Below the pieces are notes generated by a model. That model ran no database searches and was not told where the DNA came from. It worked only from the letters and a program-made list of their open reading frames with translations. A stretch of 6,017 bases of DNA from Ruminococcus sp. CAG:403 (GTDB lineage Bacteria > Bacillota > Clostridia > Oscillospirales > Ruminococcaceae), in the NCBI GenBank assembly GCA_000437255.1, contig FR899104.1, positions 94,950 to 100,966 of the forward strand, written 5' to 3'. Every line of letters begins with the position of its first letter. Position 1 is the first letter of the stretch. This document shows, piece after piece, positions 1 through 6,017 of the stretch. A program made the position numbers and the translations under genes.

Positions 1-1
1 C

Positions 2-1219
2 CAGCCGAAGCAAACGCAGCGGTCAGCTGGAACCATGACGCAGTTTCAGACGTGTTCTACAGCACTTGCCGCCGCAATGGGAACGGGGAATATCATTGGG
101 GTTGCAGCTGCTTTGCAAATTGGCGGAGCAGGTGCAGTATTCTGGATGTGGGTATCTGCCTTACTGGGTATGCTGCTGACGTACGGAGAAAATGTGCTGG
201 CGATGCAGTATTGCAGGTTGGATGCACGTGGGGAGCGAATTGGTGGCCCCATGGCATATCTTGCCTATGGACTGCGTGCCAAGCCGTTGGCAGTGGTATA
301 TGCTGTTTTCTGTATTGCTGCTTCCCTGGGAATGGGGAACATGACACAGAGCAATGCCATTGCTGGCGCCTGCTTACAGGCAGCAGGTGTTCCGGTTTGG
401 GTGACAGGTTTGGCTGTTGCCGGTATTTTGACGGTTGTCATTTTCGGCGGAGCAAAGCGCATTGGATATGTGACACAGTGGCTGATGCCGGTGCTCTCCC
501 TTGGCTATATGCTGGCAGCACTGTTGGTAATCTGCAAAAATGGAGCAGCATTGCCGGGTGCGCTCCGGGAAATTGTTTTGGGTGCATTTGGCATGCGTGC
601 GGTTGGCGGTGGCATTAGCGGTGCAGCCATTCGCCGCTGTATGATAATCGGGTTGCAGCGTGGTGTTTTTTCCAATGAAGCCGGCTTGGGGAGCAGTGCG
701 CTGGTGCATAGTCATGCGGATTCTAAGGATGCAGCAGCGCAGGGCATGTGGAGCATGGTAGAAGTCGGATTCGATACCATTGTCTGTTGCACGCTGACTG
801 CATTGGCGCTTTTAACAGCTGGTGGTTCGGAAGGCGGAACCTGTATGGATTGGATTCTCACCGCTTTTTCGCAGATTTTCGGCACTGCTTCGCTGCCTGT
901 TTTAACAGGGATGATTGGCTTGTTTGCATTTTGCACGCTGATTGGATGGAGCTGCTGTGGGGAGCAGGCAGTGCGGTATCTGGCAGGTTCCAAAGGCATT
1001 ATGCCGTATCGGGCTGGTTATTGTGCAGCTGCATTGCTCGGCGCTGTTATGCAAATGCCGACCATCTGGGCGCTTTCGGATCTTTGCAATGGGTTAATGG
1101 CAATTCCCAATTTAATTGGACTTTTACTATTGTCCGGGCAAATTCCAAAAAGTTTACCGGATTGGGCAAGAAAAAATCAGACGATGCAATCAGATTCTTT
1201 TTGGCAAATGGAAAATTGA
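2..1219 (+). CDS. Alanine/glycine:cation symporter (AGCS family), 5'-truncated
   Basis: This is an integral membrane transporter that takes up a small amino acid, in this family typically alanine or glycine, with Na+ or H+. The reading frame is open from base 2, so the ATG at 35 is internal and the gene starts upstream. Family members are usually about 450-500 residues, so roughly the first 60-100 are missing. Counting from the Met at 35, the GTGN motif is at residues 16-19, and GGAGAVFWMWVSALLG (30-45) fits the AGCS signature. GGPMAY is at 70-75, GVFSNEAGLGS at 210-220, a DTIVCCTLTALALL helix at 247-260, LFAFCTLIGWS at 296-306 and the C-terminal NGLMAIPNLIGLLLLS at 352-367. Many hydrophobic stretches consistent with membrane helices alternate with short loops. 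The substrate cannot be read from sequence. The stretch after the SNEAG motif (SALVHSHAD) differs from the small-residue run usual there. No clear terminator follows the stop. Confidence 0.93.
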   Translation, partial: QPKQTQRSAGTMTQFQTCSTALAAAMGTGNIIGVAAALQIGGAGAVFWMWVSALLGMLLTYGENVLAMQYCRLDARGERIGGPMAYLAYGLRAKPLAVVYAVFCIAASLGMGNMTQSNAIAGACLQAAGVPVWVTGLAVAGILTVVIFGGAKRIGYVTQWLMPVLSLGYMLAALLVICKNGAALPGALREIVLGAFGMRAVGGGISGAAIRRCMIIGLQRGVFSNEAGLGSSALVHSHADSKDAAAQGMWSMVEVGFDTIVCCTLTALALLTAGGSEGGTCMDWILTAFSQIFGTASLPVLTGMIGLFAFCTLIGWSCCGEQAVRYLAGSKGIMPYRAGYCAAALLGAVMQMPTIWALSDLCNGLMAIPNLIGLLLLSGQIPKSLPDWARKNQTMQSDSFWQMEN

Positions 1220-1240
1220 ATCTATTATCAAGGGCAGCTA

Positions 1241-1269
1241 TTGACATTGTACAGAAAATTGCGTATAAT
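1241..1269 (+). promoter_or_regulatory. Consensus sigma-A-type promoter
   Basis: The -35 box TTGACA (1241-1246) and the -10 box TATAAT (1264-1269) both match consensus exactly and are separated by the optimal 17 bases. Transcription would start near A1276. The promoter begins 22 bases after the symporter stop codon and about 400 bases before the RNase J start. It therefore either drives the rnj-gdpP-rplI unit through a long leader, or drives a short RNA ending near 1500. Perfect promoters of this kind are often found before stable RNAs or regulated leaders. Start-site mapping has not been done, so the +1 is a prediction. Confidence 0.85.
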
Positions 1270-1275
1270 AGAACT

Positions 1276-1500
1276 ACTGTTGATGGAACGGTTTTGCAGA
1301 AATTCGACAGATTGCAGGCAGTGTGTTGATTTTATAAAGCGCCGCTGGCTTGTAATTCTGCTTCTGAAGAATCTGCACATAAATGATTGGGAAAAACAGA
1401 ATCTATCGCTGCGACCGTTTTGGCACCGATATGTTCTTTGTTTCAGACCTCGACTCCATAGAATGAATGGAAAAGCGGTCTCTTATTTTTTATTATTTTT
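1276..1500 (+). ncRNA. Candidate structured RNA: leader of rnj or free small RNA
   Basis: This is the predicted transcript from the consensus promoter to a terminator-like hairpin. By hand pairing it holds a long irregular rod: 1295-1305 pairs with 1369-1377 (9 pairs, a 2-base bulge), 1308-1311 with 1363-1366, 1314-1318 with 1357-1361, and possibly 1319-1323 with 1343-1347. A second hairpin pairs TATCG (1404-1408) with CGATA (1427-1431) and TGC (1410-1412) with GCA (1423-1425), exposing the 10-base loop GACCGTTTTG. A third hairpin (1445-1481) is the putative terminator. No known RNA class was recognised. T-box, tmRNA, RNase P RNA and SRP RNA hallmarks are absent, and 6S RNA is neither shown nor excluded. 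No convincing protein is encoded. It could be an attenuator for RNase J or an independent small RNA. Energies were not computed. Confidence 0.45.
1445..1500 (+). terminator. Putative intrinsic terminator or attenuator
   Basis: AGACC (1445-1449) pairs with GGTCT (1477-1481). After an internal loop, TCCAT (1455-1459) pairs with ATGGA (1467-1471), closing a 7-base loop. The tract CTTATTTTTTATTATTTTTT follows directly at 1482-1501. The stem is imperfect, with an internal loop in the middle, so efficiency may be partial. It lies about 180 bases before the RNase J start. If it is active on the promoter at 1241, that promoter reads either a roughly 225-base RNA or, with read-through, rnj. Confidence 0.55.
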
Positions 1501-1678
1501 TAACGATGCAGCACGACATATCTACAACATGAAAGCAAGAAGAACGAAACAGGATTCGGCATGATTTTGCCGCGGAAACGCTAAAGAAATTGCCTCGAAA
1601 CGGATAGCAGGCTTCTTTGGTAAAAAAGAAAAATTGTATTTGGACTGTTGCTGCAAAAAAGAAAGAGAGGGTATTTGA
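1501..1678 (+). other. Untranslated stretch before RNase J
   Basis: This purine-rich region lies between the putative terminator and the RNase J start. It contains one compact perfect hairpin, CGGCA (1557-1561) with TGCCG (1568-1572) around a 6-base loop and without a T-run, and an A/T-only hairpin TTCTTT (1613-1618) with AAAGAA (1625-1630). No promoter close to consensus was found by eye. A weak or non-sigma-A promoter cannot be excluded. If none exists, rnj must be transcribed by read-through from upstream. Confidence 0.4.
1665..1671 (+). promoter_or_regulatory. Ribosome binding site fixing the TTG start of RNase J
   Basis: The purine run GAGAGGG ends 7 bases before the TTG at 1679, which is suitable spacing. 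An in-frame TGA at 1676-1678 sits directly before the TTG, so translation cannot begin further upstream in this frame. The next candidate, the TTG at 1703, has only a weaker AAGGA-like run before it and would shorten the basic tail by 8 residues. Confidence 0.75.
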
Positions 1679-3520
1679 TTGGACGCAAAAGAAGGAAAAG
1701 AATTGAATAGAGGGCAGAATCCTGCACCGCATAAGAGAAATTACAGAAAGCCGGTTCGGCAGAATGGAACTGGAAAGGCACCGGCTAAGAAAAATGGCGG
1801 AGAACAAAAATCCGCTTACCGCAATCCGTCTCGCGGCAGTTCTAATAAGCGGGAAAACAAACGGACACCGGTTCGGATTATTCCGCTGGGCGGTTTGAAT
1901 GAAATCGGAAAGAATATGACCGTTTTCGAATGTTGCAATGATATGTTTATCCTGGACTGCGGATTGGCATTCCCGGATATGGACATGCCGGGTGTTGACA
2001 TTGTCATTCCGGACTTCACATATGTGGAGGCCAACCGGGATAAAATTCGTGGTATTGTGCTGACGCATGGACATGAAGACCATATCGGCGGCTTGGCCTA
2101 TCTGCTGAAGAAGCTGAATGTGCCGGTTTACGGAACCAAGATGACGCTGGGTTTGGTAAAGGGAAAGCTGGTGGAACATGGACTTGCCAATTCCGTTAAG
2201 CTTTGTGAAGTACAGCCGAGAAAAACTGCAAAAATGGGCTGCATGGCAGTGGAGTTCATTAAAGTAAATCACTCCATTCCCGGAGCAGTCGGCATGGCCA
2301 TTCATACACCAGCCGGCATCATTGTGCATACCGGGGACTTCAAGGTCGATTTCTCGCCGATTGACGGTGATATCATTGATCTGGCTCGATTTGGAGAACT
2401 GGGCAGCAGAGGCGTTCTGGCGCTGATGGCAGATTCTACCAATGCAGAGCGAGTTGGCTTCACCCGTTCGGAGCGCACGGTCGGTGATTCGTTCGACAAG
2501 TTGTTCCGGCAGGCGGAAAACAGACGGATTATCATTGCAACGTTTTCCTCCAACATTCATCGTGTGCAGCAGATTATTGACAATGCAGTTCGATACGGCA
2601 GAAAGGTTGCGGTCTTTGGCCGCAGCATGATCAATGTCATTTCTACGGCGCTGGAATTGGGGTATTTGAATGTTCCCAAGCAGGTTTTAATTGACATTGA
2701 TGAGATGAATCGCTTTCCGGATGATAAAATTGTTTTGATTACAACCGGCAGCCAGGGAGAACCAATGTCTGCCCTGACCAGAATGGCAATGAACAGTCAC
2801 AAGAAGGTTACCATTACACCAAATGACTTTATTATCATTTCTGCAACGCCGATTCCGGGCAATGAAAAGTATGTCACAAAAGTTGTAAATGAGCTGATGC
2901 GTGCCGGTGCACAGGTGGTTTATGAGGCCATGTATGAAGTGCATGTTTCCGGACATGCCTGCCAGGAGGAATTGAAGCTGATTCATGCTTTGACGAAGCC
3001 AAAATTCTTCATTCCAGTGCATGGAGAATATAAACACTTGATGAAGCACAAGAGCATTGCCATTTCTATGGGCATGTCGGAAGATCATGTGATCATTGCA
3101 GAAAATGGAAATGTCATCGAAACAGATGGCAACTCCATGAAAATTGTATCACAGGTACCGGCAGGCAAGGTAATGGTAGATGGTCTGGGCGTTGGAGATG
3201 TTGGTTCCATCGTTCTGCGGGATCGAAAGCATCTGGCACAGGATGGCTTGATCATCGTGGTGATTGGAATTGAACGCTCCAGCAATACCTTGGTTTCTGG
3301 ACCGGATATTATCTCTCGTGGATTTGTTTATGTACGGGAATCGGAAGCTTTGATGGAAGAGGCACGGCAGGTTCTGCTGCGTACCTTGGATCGCTGCTCC
3401 GGTCATGACCTGAAAGAATGGGGAACCTTGAAAACAAAACTTCGGGATGTGCTGTCCGATTATATTTATGAGAAAACCAAGCGGAGTCCGATGATTCTGC
3501 CGATCATTATGGAAATTTAG
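1679..3520 (+). CDS. rnj: Ribonuclease J (beta-CASP metallo-beta-lactamase RNase)
   Basis: This cytoplasmic Zn-dependent enzyme of mRNA decay and RNA maturation has, in the family, 5'-3' exonuclease and endonuclease activity. It is 613 residues from a TTG start. The metallo-beta-lactamase core begins near residue 64 (RTPVRIIPLGGLNEIG). Metal ligands are visible as HGHEDH (H130, H132, D134, H135), H198 in NHSIPGA and D220 in HTGDF. The beta-CASP insert carries ADSTNAE (251-257), ATFSSNIHRVQQ (287-298), TTGSQGEP (355-362) and HVSGH (422-426), with H448 in IPVHGEY. The C-terminal domain (about 500-613) ends in the family-like SPMILPIIMEI. All expected catalytic residues are present, so it should be active. 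Compared with the roughly 555-residue Bacillus enzymes it has about 56 extra N-terminal residues, rich in Lys, Arg, Asn, Gln and Gly and probably disordered. It cannot be assigned to J1 or J2 by eye. gdpP follows 65 bases later. It may be regulated by the leader at 1276-1500. Confidence 0.96.
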   Translation: MDAKEGKELNRGQNPAPHKRNYRKPVRQNGTGKAPAKKNGGEQKSAYRNPSRGSSNKRENKRTPVRIIPLGGLNEIGKNMTVFECCNDMFILDCGLAFPDMDMPGVDIVIPDFTYVEANRDKIRGIVLTHGHEDHIGGLAYLLKKLNVPVYGTKMTLGLVKGKLVEHGLANSVKLCEVQPRKTAKMGCMAVEFIKVNHSIPGAVGMAIHTPAGIIVHTGDFKVDFSPIDGDIIDLARFGELGSRGVLALMADSTNAERVGFTRSERTVGDSFDKLFRQAENRRIIIATFSSNIHRVQQIIDNAVRYGRKVAVFGRSMINVISTALELGYLNVPKQVLIDIDEMNRFPDDKIVLITTGSQGEPMSALTRMAMNSHKKVTITPNDFIIISATPIPGNEKYVTKVVNELMRAGAQVVYEAMYEVHVSGHACQEELKLIHALTKPKFFIPVHGEYKHLMKHKSIAISMGMSEDHVIIAENGNVIETDGNSMKIVSQVPAGKVMVDGLGVGDVGSIVLRDRKHLAQDGLIIVVIGIERSSNTLVSGPDIISRGFVYVRESEALMEEARQVLLRTLDRCSGHDLKEWGTLKTKLRDVLSDYIYEKTKRSPMILPIIMEI

Positions 3521-3541
3521 TCGGTTTTTGGCAATCGGCAG
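3497..3541 (+). repeat. Inverted repeat across the rnj stop codon
   Basis: CTGCCGAT (3497-3504) and ATCGGCAG (3534-3541) are perfect 8-base complements separated by 29 bases that include the rnj TAG stop (3518-3520). The left arm encodes the last residues of RNase J and the right arm lies in the rnj-gdpP gap. No T-run follows the right arm, so this is not a standard intrinsic terminator. It could be an mRNA hairpin affecting stability or processing between the two cistrons, or chance. Confidence 0.35.
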
Positions 3542-3572
3542 TTGGTTCTGTTGGAACGGAATCGAATGCAAA

Positions 3573-3577
3573 GAGGG
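3573..3577 (+). promoter_or_regulatory. Ribosome binding site selecting ATG 3586 for gdpP
   Basis: GAGGG (3573-3577) lies 8 bases before the ATG at 3586. The longest frame could begin at the GTG at 3577, but that codon overlaps the ribosome binding site itself and has no site at proper distance upstream. ATG 3586 is therefore preferred, which removes three residues. Confidence 0.75.
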
Positions 3578-3585
3578 TGGTCAAC

Positions 3586-5559
3586 ATGAAATCTGGAAGG
3601 TTTTTCCTGTGGATTGGAACAGCAATCCTGCTGCTGGTAGGTTTGTTGGGGCAAATGGTACTGTGCGGATGGGCACCGCCGAACATGCCGGCATGGGTGC
3701 AGCCGCTTTTACTTGCCGGAGAACTGGCACTCAGTGCTGCACTGCTTGTGCAGATTGTATTATATTCCCATGCCAGTCGCCATTGGATTCGAACCATTTG
3801 GGATGGTATGGAGAATATTGGACTGTCTGCGATGCAGAGTGTTTCGTTCCCGATTGCCCTGTTGGAAGAGAACGGCGTTGTTTTTTGGTATAATGCAGCA
3901 TTTGAGGCACAGCTGCATCCGGATAATACGTTACTCGGCAGTCCGATTCAGCAGCATCTTCGTCTGAATCTGGATGTTTTGAAGCAGGAACGAGATATGC
4001 TGATGGAACAGGACGGCAGAAGCTATCAGGTGCACTGCAAGTCTTGTCAGCAGCATCATAAAAGCACCATTGTCCTGCAATTTGAAGAAGTGACAGAATA
4101 CCTGCATTTGCAGAATGAGCATTTGAATGCCCGTCCGTGTGTGCTGTTGCTGGTCATTGATAGCTATGACGATGTCCTGCAATATGCAAAAGAAAGCGAA
4201 AAGGCGCAGGTTTCCGCTCAGGTGGAACAGCTTTTGGAGCAGTTCATGAACGGAACAGACGGCGTCATTCGAAAGGTAGACAATGATTCGTTTTATGCTG
4301 TGATGGAGTCCCGCCATTTGCATACCATTATGAGCGAGAAGTTCAAGATTTTGGATGAAGCAAGAAGCATCTGTATCAACGACCGCATTCATGTGACCTT
4401 TTCCATTGGTGTGGGATTTGGAGCGTCCTCCTTGGCAGAAAGTGAAAAATTTGCCCGGCAGTCGCTTGATATGGCACTCGGACGAGGCGGCGATCAGGCT
4501 GCGGTTAAAACAGAAAATGGTTTTTGCTTCTTTGGCGGCGCTTCCAAGGGAATTGAAAAGAAATCCAAAACAAAGATTCGTTCCATTGCCATTGCGCTGC
4601 AAGAGTTGATTGAACACTCCGATCAGGTCTTTTTGATGGGGCATCGATTCGGAGACTTGGATGCAATTGGTTCTGCCTGCGGTCTGGCAGGCGCCATTCA
4701 CATGATGCACAAACCGGCATATGTAGTGGTCAACCGGAAAAATTGTCTGGCAGAACAGTTGATTGCCCGCATGGAACAGGAAGAAACACCGCCGCATTTC
4801 TTAGAACCACTGGATGCCATGGCACAAATTACAGCGGACAGCCTGCTGATTGTGGTTGATACGCATAACAAGGAGCTTTTGGAGAGCGAATCGCTGTATC
4901 ACGCTGCTCGTTATGTGGTGGTGATTGACCATCATCGAAAGAATGTCAACTTTATTGAAAATGCTGTAATCTTTCATCATGAACCGTATGCTTCTTCTGC
5001 ATCTGAAATGGTAACAGAAATCATTCAGTATTTCCGATTGGATCGGGATATTCCGGCAGGCTATGCAGATGCCCTGCTGGCAGGCATTATGCTGGATACC
5101 AAGAATTTTGTTATGCGGACAGGCGTGCGAACATTTGAAGCAGCTGCTTATCTGCGGAAAATCGGAGCCGATACCGTTCAGGTGAAAACGCTGTTTTCCG
5201 GCACCATTTCCATGTATCAGATGCGTTCGCAGATTGTGGCACACGCAGAACTCTTTCATCACCATGCTATTTCTGCTGTGAAGTTTCAAAATGAGGACAA
5301 TCGTCTGTTGTCGGCACAGGCAGCGGATGAGCTGCTCAGCATTCAAGGCGTAGAAGCATCGTATGTTCTGTACGTCGCCAATGATGGGATTGGCATTTGT
5401 GCCCGTTCTATGGGACGTGTCAATGTCCAGCTGGTTATGGAAGCGTTGGGCGGCGGCGGTCATCAAACCATGGCAGCAGCGCAGCTGCACCACATCACGC
5501 TACAGGAAGCGAAAGAAAAATTGTTGCAGATTCTTCGGGATGAAGAACAGAATTCATAA
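3586..5559 (+). CDS. gdpP: GdpP-type cyclic-di-AMP phosphodiesterase (PAS, degenerate GGDEF, DHH/DHHA1)
   Basis: This membrane-anchored enzyme hydrolyses c-di-AMP to 5'-pApA in a Mn-dependent reaction, lowering the second messenger that controls potassium and osmotic balance and wall homeostasis. It is 657 residues, nearly the length of Bacillus GdpP. Numbered from ATG 3586, two membrane helices (about 4-27 and 39-61) are followed by a PAS-like domain (about 75-175). A GGDEF-like domain (about 184-315) comes next: it keeps TFSIGVGFG (271-279), but its signature is replaced by KVDNDSF, as is normal for GdpP, so cyclase activity is not expected. The DHH domain shows GHRFGDLDAIG with H353, D357 and D359, then D425 (VVDTH), DHH 448-450 and D504 (LDTKNF). 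The DHHA1 domain carries GGGGH (622-626). All expected catalytic residues are present. In the family the PAS domain binds haem and ppGpp inhibits the enzyme; neither can be confirmed here. It lies between rnj and rplI, probably cotranscribed. Confidence 0.95.
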   Translation: MKSGRFFLWIGTAILLLVGLLGQMVLCGWAPPNMPAWVQPLLLAGELALSAALLVQIVLYSHASRHWIRTIWDGMENIGLSAMQSVSFPIALLEENGVVFWYNAAFEAQLHPDNTLLGSPIQQHLRLNLDVLKQERDMLMEQDGRSYQVHCKSCQQHHKSTIVLQFEEVTEYLHLQNEHLNARPCVLLLVIDSYDDVLQYAKESEKAQVSAQVEQLLEQFMNGTDGVIRKVDNDSFYAVMESRHLHTIMSEKFKILDEARSICINDRIHVTFSIGVGFGASSLAESEKFARQSLDMALGRGGDQAAVKTENGFCFFGGASKGIEKKSKTKIRSIAIALQELIEHSDQVFLMGHRFGDLDAIGSACGLAGAIHMMHKPAYVVVNRKNCLAEQLIARMEQEETPPHFLEPLDAMAQITADSLLIVVDTHNKELLESESLYHAARYVVVIDHHRKNVNFIENAVIFHHEPYASSASEMVTEIIQYFRLDRDIPAGYADALLAGIMLDTKNFVMRTGVRTFEAAAYLRKIGADTVQVKTLFSGTISMYQMRSQIVAHAELFHHHAISAVKFQNEDNRLLSAQAADELLSIQGVEASYVLYVANDGIGICARSMGRVNVQLVMEALGGGGHQTMAAAQLHHITLQEAKEKLLQILRDEEQNS

Positions 5560-5565
5560 AAGTAT

Positions 5566-5571
5566 AGGAGG
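5566..5571 (+). promoter_or_regulatory. Strong ribosome binding site of rplI
   Basis: AGGAGG, a full anti-16S match, ends 9 bases before the ATG at 5581. It lies in the 21-base gap after the gdpP stop. It is stronger than the sites before rnj and gdpP, fitting the higher protein demand of a ribosomal gene in a shared transcript. Confidence 0.85.
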
Positions 5572-5580
5572 TTCCATCAC

Positions 5581-6017
5581 ATGAAAGTTATTTTTTTACA
5601 GGATGTCAAAGGATCCGGAAAAAAAGGAGAAGTGAAGCAGGTTGCAGACGGGTATGCCCGCAATATGCTGTTGAAAAAAGGTCTTGCCATTGAAGCAACC
5701 GCAGAAAACTTGTCTGAGCTCAATGGCAGACAGTCTGCCGCAGCACATAAAGTAGATGTAGAAAAGAAGGCTGCTTTTGATATTGCGGCTGCAATCAATG
5801 GCAAAGAAGTCGTTTGCACTGCAAAAGCGGGAAGCGGCGGCCGTCTGTTCGGTGCGGTTACTGCCAATCAAGTTGCTGATGCCATTGAAAAGACATTTGG
5901 ATACAAAATTGAAAAGAAGAAGATTTCCCTGAAATCAGAAATCAAAAACTTTGGAACCTATGAGGCAGATGTAAAGCTGTATGCGGGCATCTCCGCAAAG
6001 GTAACAGTTCAGGTACA
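5581..6017 (+). CDS. rplI: 50S ribosomal protein L9 (bL9), 3'-truncated
   Basis: This is a large-subunit ribosomal protein that binds 23S rRNA near the L1 stalk base and helps limit frameshifting. 145 complete codons are in the window with no stop. Family proteins are about 148-150 residues, so only a few residues are missing. The N-terminal rRNA-binding domain (1 to about 50) has GSGKKGEVKQVADGYARN (11-28). A charged, Ala-rich segment (about 41-75) matches the long connecting helix. The C-terminal domain (about 76-145) contains AKAGSGGRLFGAVT (81-94), KKKISL (112-117) and GTYEADVKL (125-133). Within the L9 signature, residues 29-33 read MLLKK where an aromatic residue before the Leu and often a Pro after it are usual. 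The start is set by the AGGAGG site. In many Firmicutes rplI is followed by dnaB, which would lie beyond the window. Confidence 0.96.
   Translation, partial: MKVIFLQDVKGSGKKGEVKQVADGYARNMLLKKGLAIEATAENLSELNGRQSAAAHKVDVEKKAAFDIAAAINGKEVVCTAKAGSGGRLFGAVTANQVADAIEKTFGYKIEKKKISLKSEIKNFGTYEADVKLYAGISAKVTVQV

Noticed and set aside
1171..1202. Terminator at the end of the symporter gene (AAAAAATC with GATTcTTTTT)
   Set aside because: The stem is almost only A-T pairs with a bulge and lies within the coding sequence. It is too weak to call.
35..1219. Complete symporter gene starting at ATG 35
   Set aside because: The frame is open to the window edge, there is no ribosome binding site before 35, and the AGCS core begins at once without the expected N-terminal helices. 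The ATG is internal.
1410..1434. T-box riboswitch, because TGGCACCG at 1421-1428 matches the TGGNACCG core
   Set aside because: The flanking AGGG and GCG, the pairing CGTCCCT-like partner, and the upstream Stem I motifs are missing, and the downstream genes are not aminoacyl-tRNA or amino acid genes.
1241..1564. 107-codon + strand open frame (or 93 codons from ATG 1283) in the gap before rnj
   Set aside because: Its TTG start is the -35 box, the ATG at 1283 has no ribosome binding site and lies about 7 bases after the predicted transcript start, it runs through the terminator, and the protein resembles no known family.
1493..2560. 355-codon open frame on the - strand
   Set aside because: It lies opposite the RNase J coding sequence, shows no family resemblance and is a shadow of the real gene.
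3577..3585. GTG 3577 as the gdpP start
   Set aside because: It overlaps the GAGGG ribosome binding site, which is properly spaced for ATG 3586.
3931..5493. Long - strand open frames (3931-4797 and 4801-5493)
   Set aside because: Both are antisense to gdpP, whose domains and catalytic motifs are continuous. They are rich in Cys, His and Gln as expected of shadow translation.
1..6017. CRISPR array, insertion sequence, phage or defence system
   Set aside because: No regularly spaced direct repeats, transposase, integrase, tRNA or unknown gene cluster was seen. All coding sequence is accounted for by known housekeeping or transport families.

Overview
The window reads as an ordinary chromosomal segment of a low-to-medium GC Gram-positive bacterium, most likely a member of the Clostridia in the Oscillospiraceae/Ruminococcaceae range. 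This is inferred from three things: strong GGAGG-type ribosome binding sites, a TTG start, and the order RNase J, GdpP, ribosomal protein L9. No phylogenetic test was possible here. All recognisable genes are on the + strand.

Layout. (1) Bases 2-1219 are the 3' part of an alanine/glycine:cation symporter (AGCS family) gene whose beginning lies upstream of the window. (2) Bases 1220-1678 are a 459-base gap. It is not empty: it holds an exact-consensus sigma-A-type promoter (TTGACA, 17 bases, TATAAT), then about 225 bases that fold into several hairpins and end in a terminator-like hairpin plus T-rich tract, and then about 180 further bases leading to the next ribosome binding site. (3) Bases 1679-3520 encode a full-length RNase J with an extra basic N-terminal tail. 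(4) Bases 3586-5559 encode a full-length GdpP-type cyclic-di-AMP phosphodiesterase. (5) Bases 5581-6017 encode ribosomal protein L9, cut off a few residues before its end.

How they fit together. rnj, gdpP and rplI are co-directional with gaps of 65 and 21 bases and no convincing terminator between them, so they probably form one transcription unit. It would join mRNA turnover (RNase J), second-messenger breakdown (GdpP) and translation (L9). The upstream transporter looks separate, because a strong promoter starts 22 bases after its stop codon. No mobile element, CRISPR array, tRNA, rRNA or defence gene was seen. The only candidate for something undescribed is the structured transcript at about 1276-1500, which could be a regulatory leader of rnj or a free-standing small RNA. 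Its identity could not be determined by reading.
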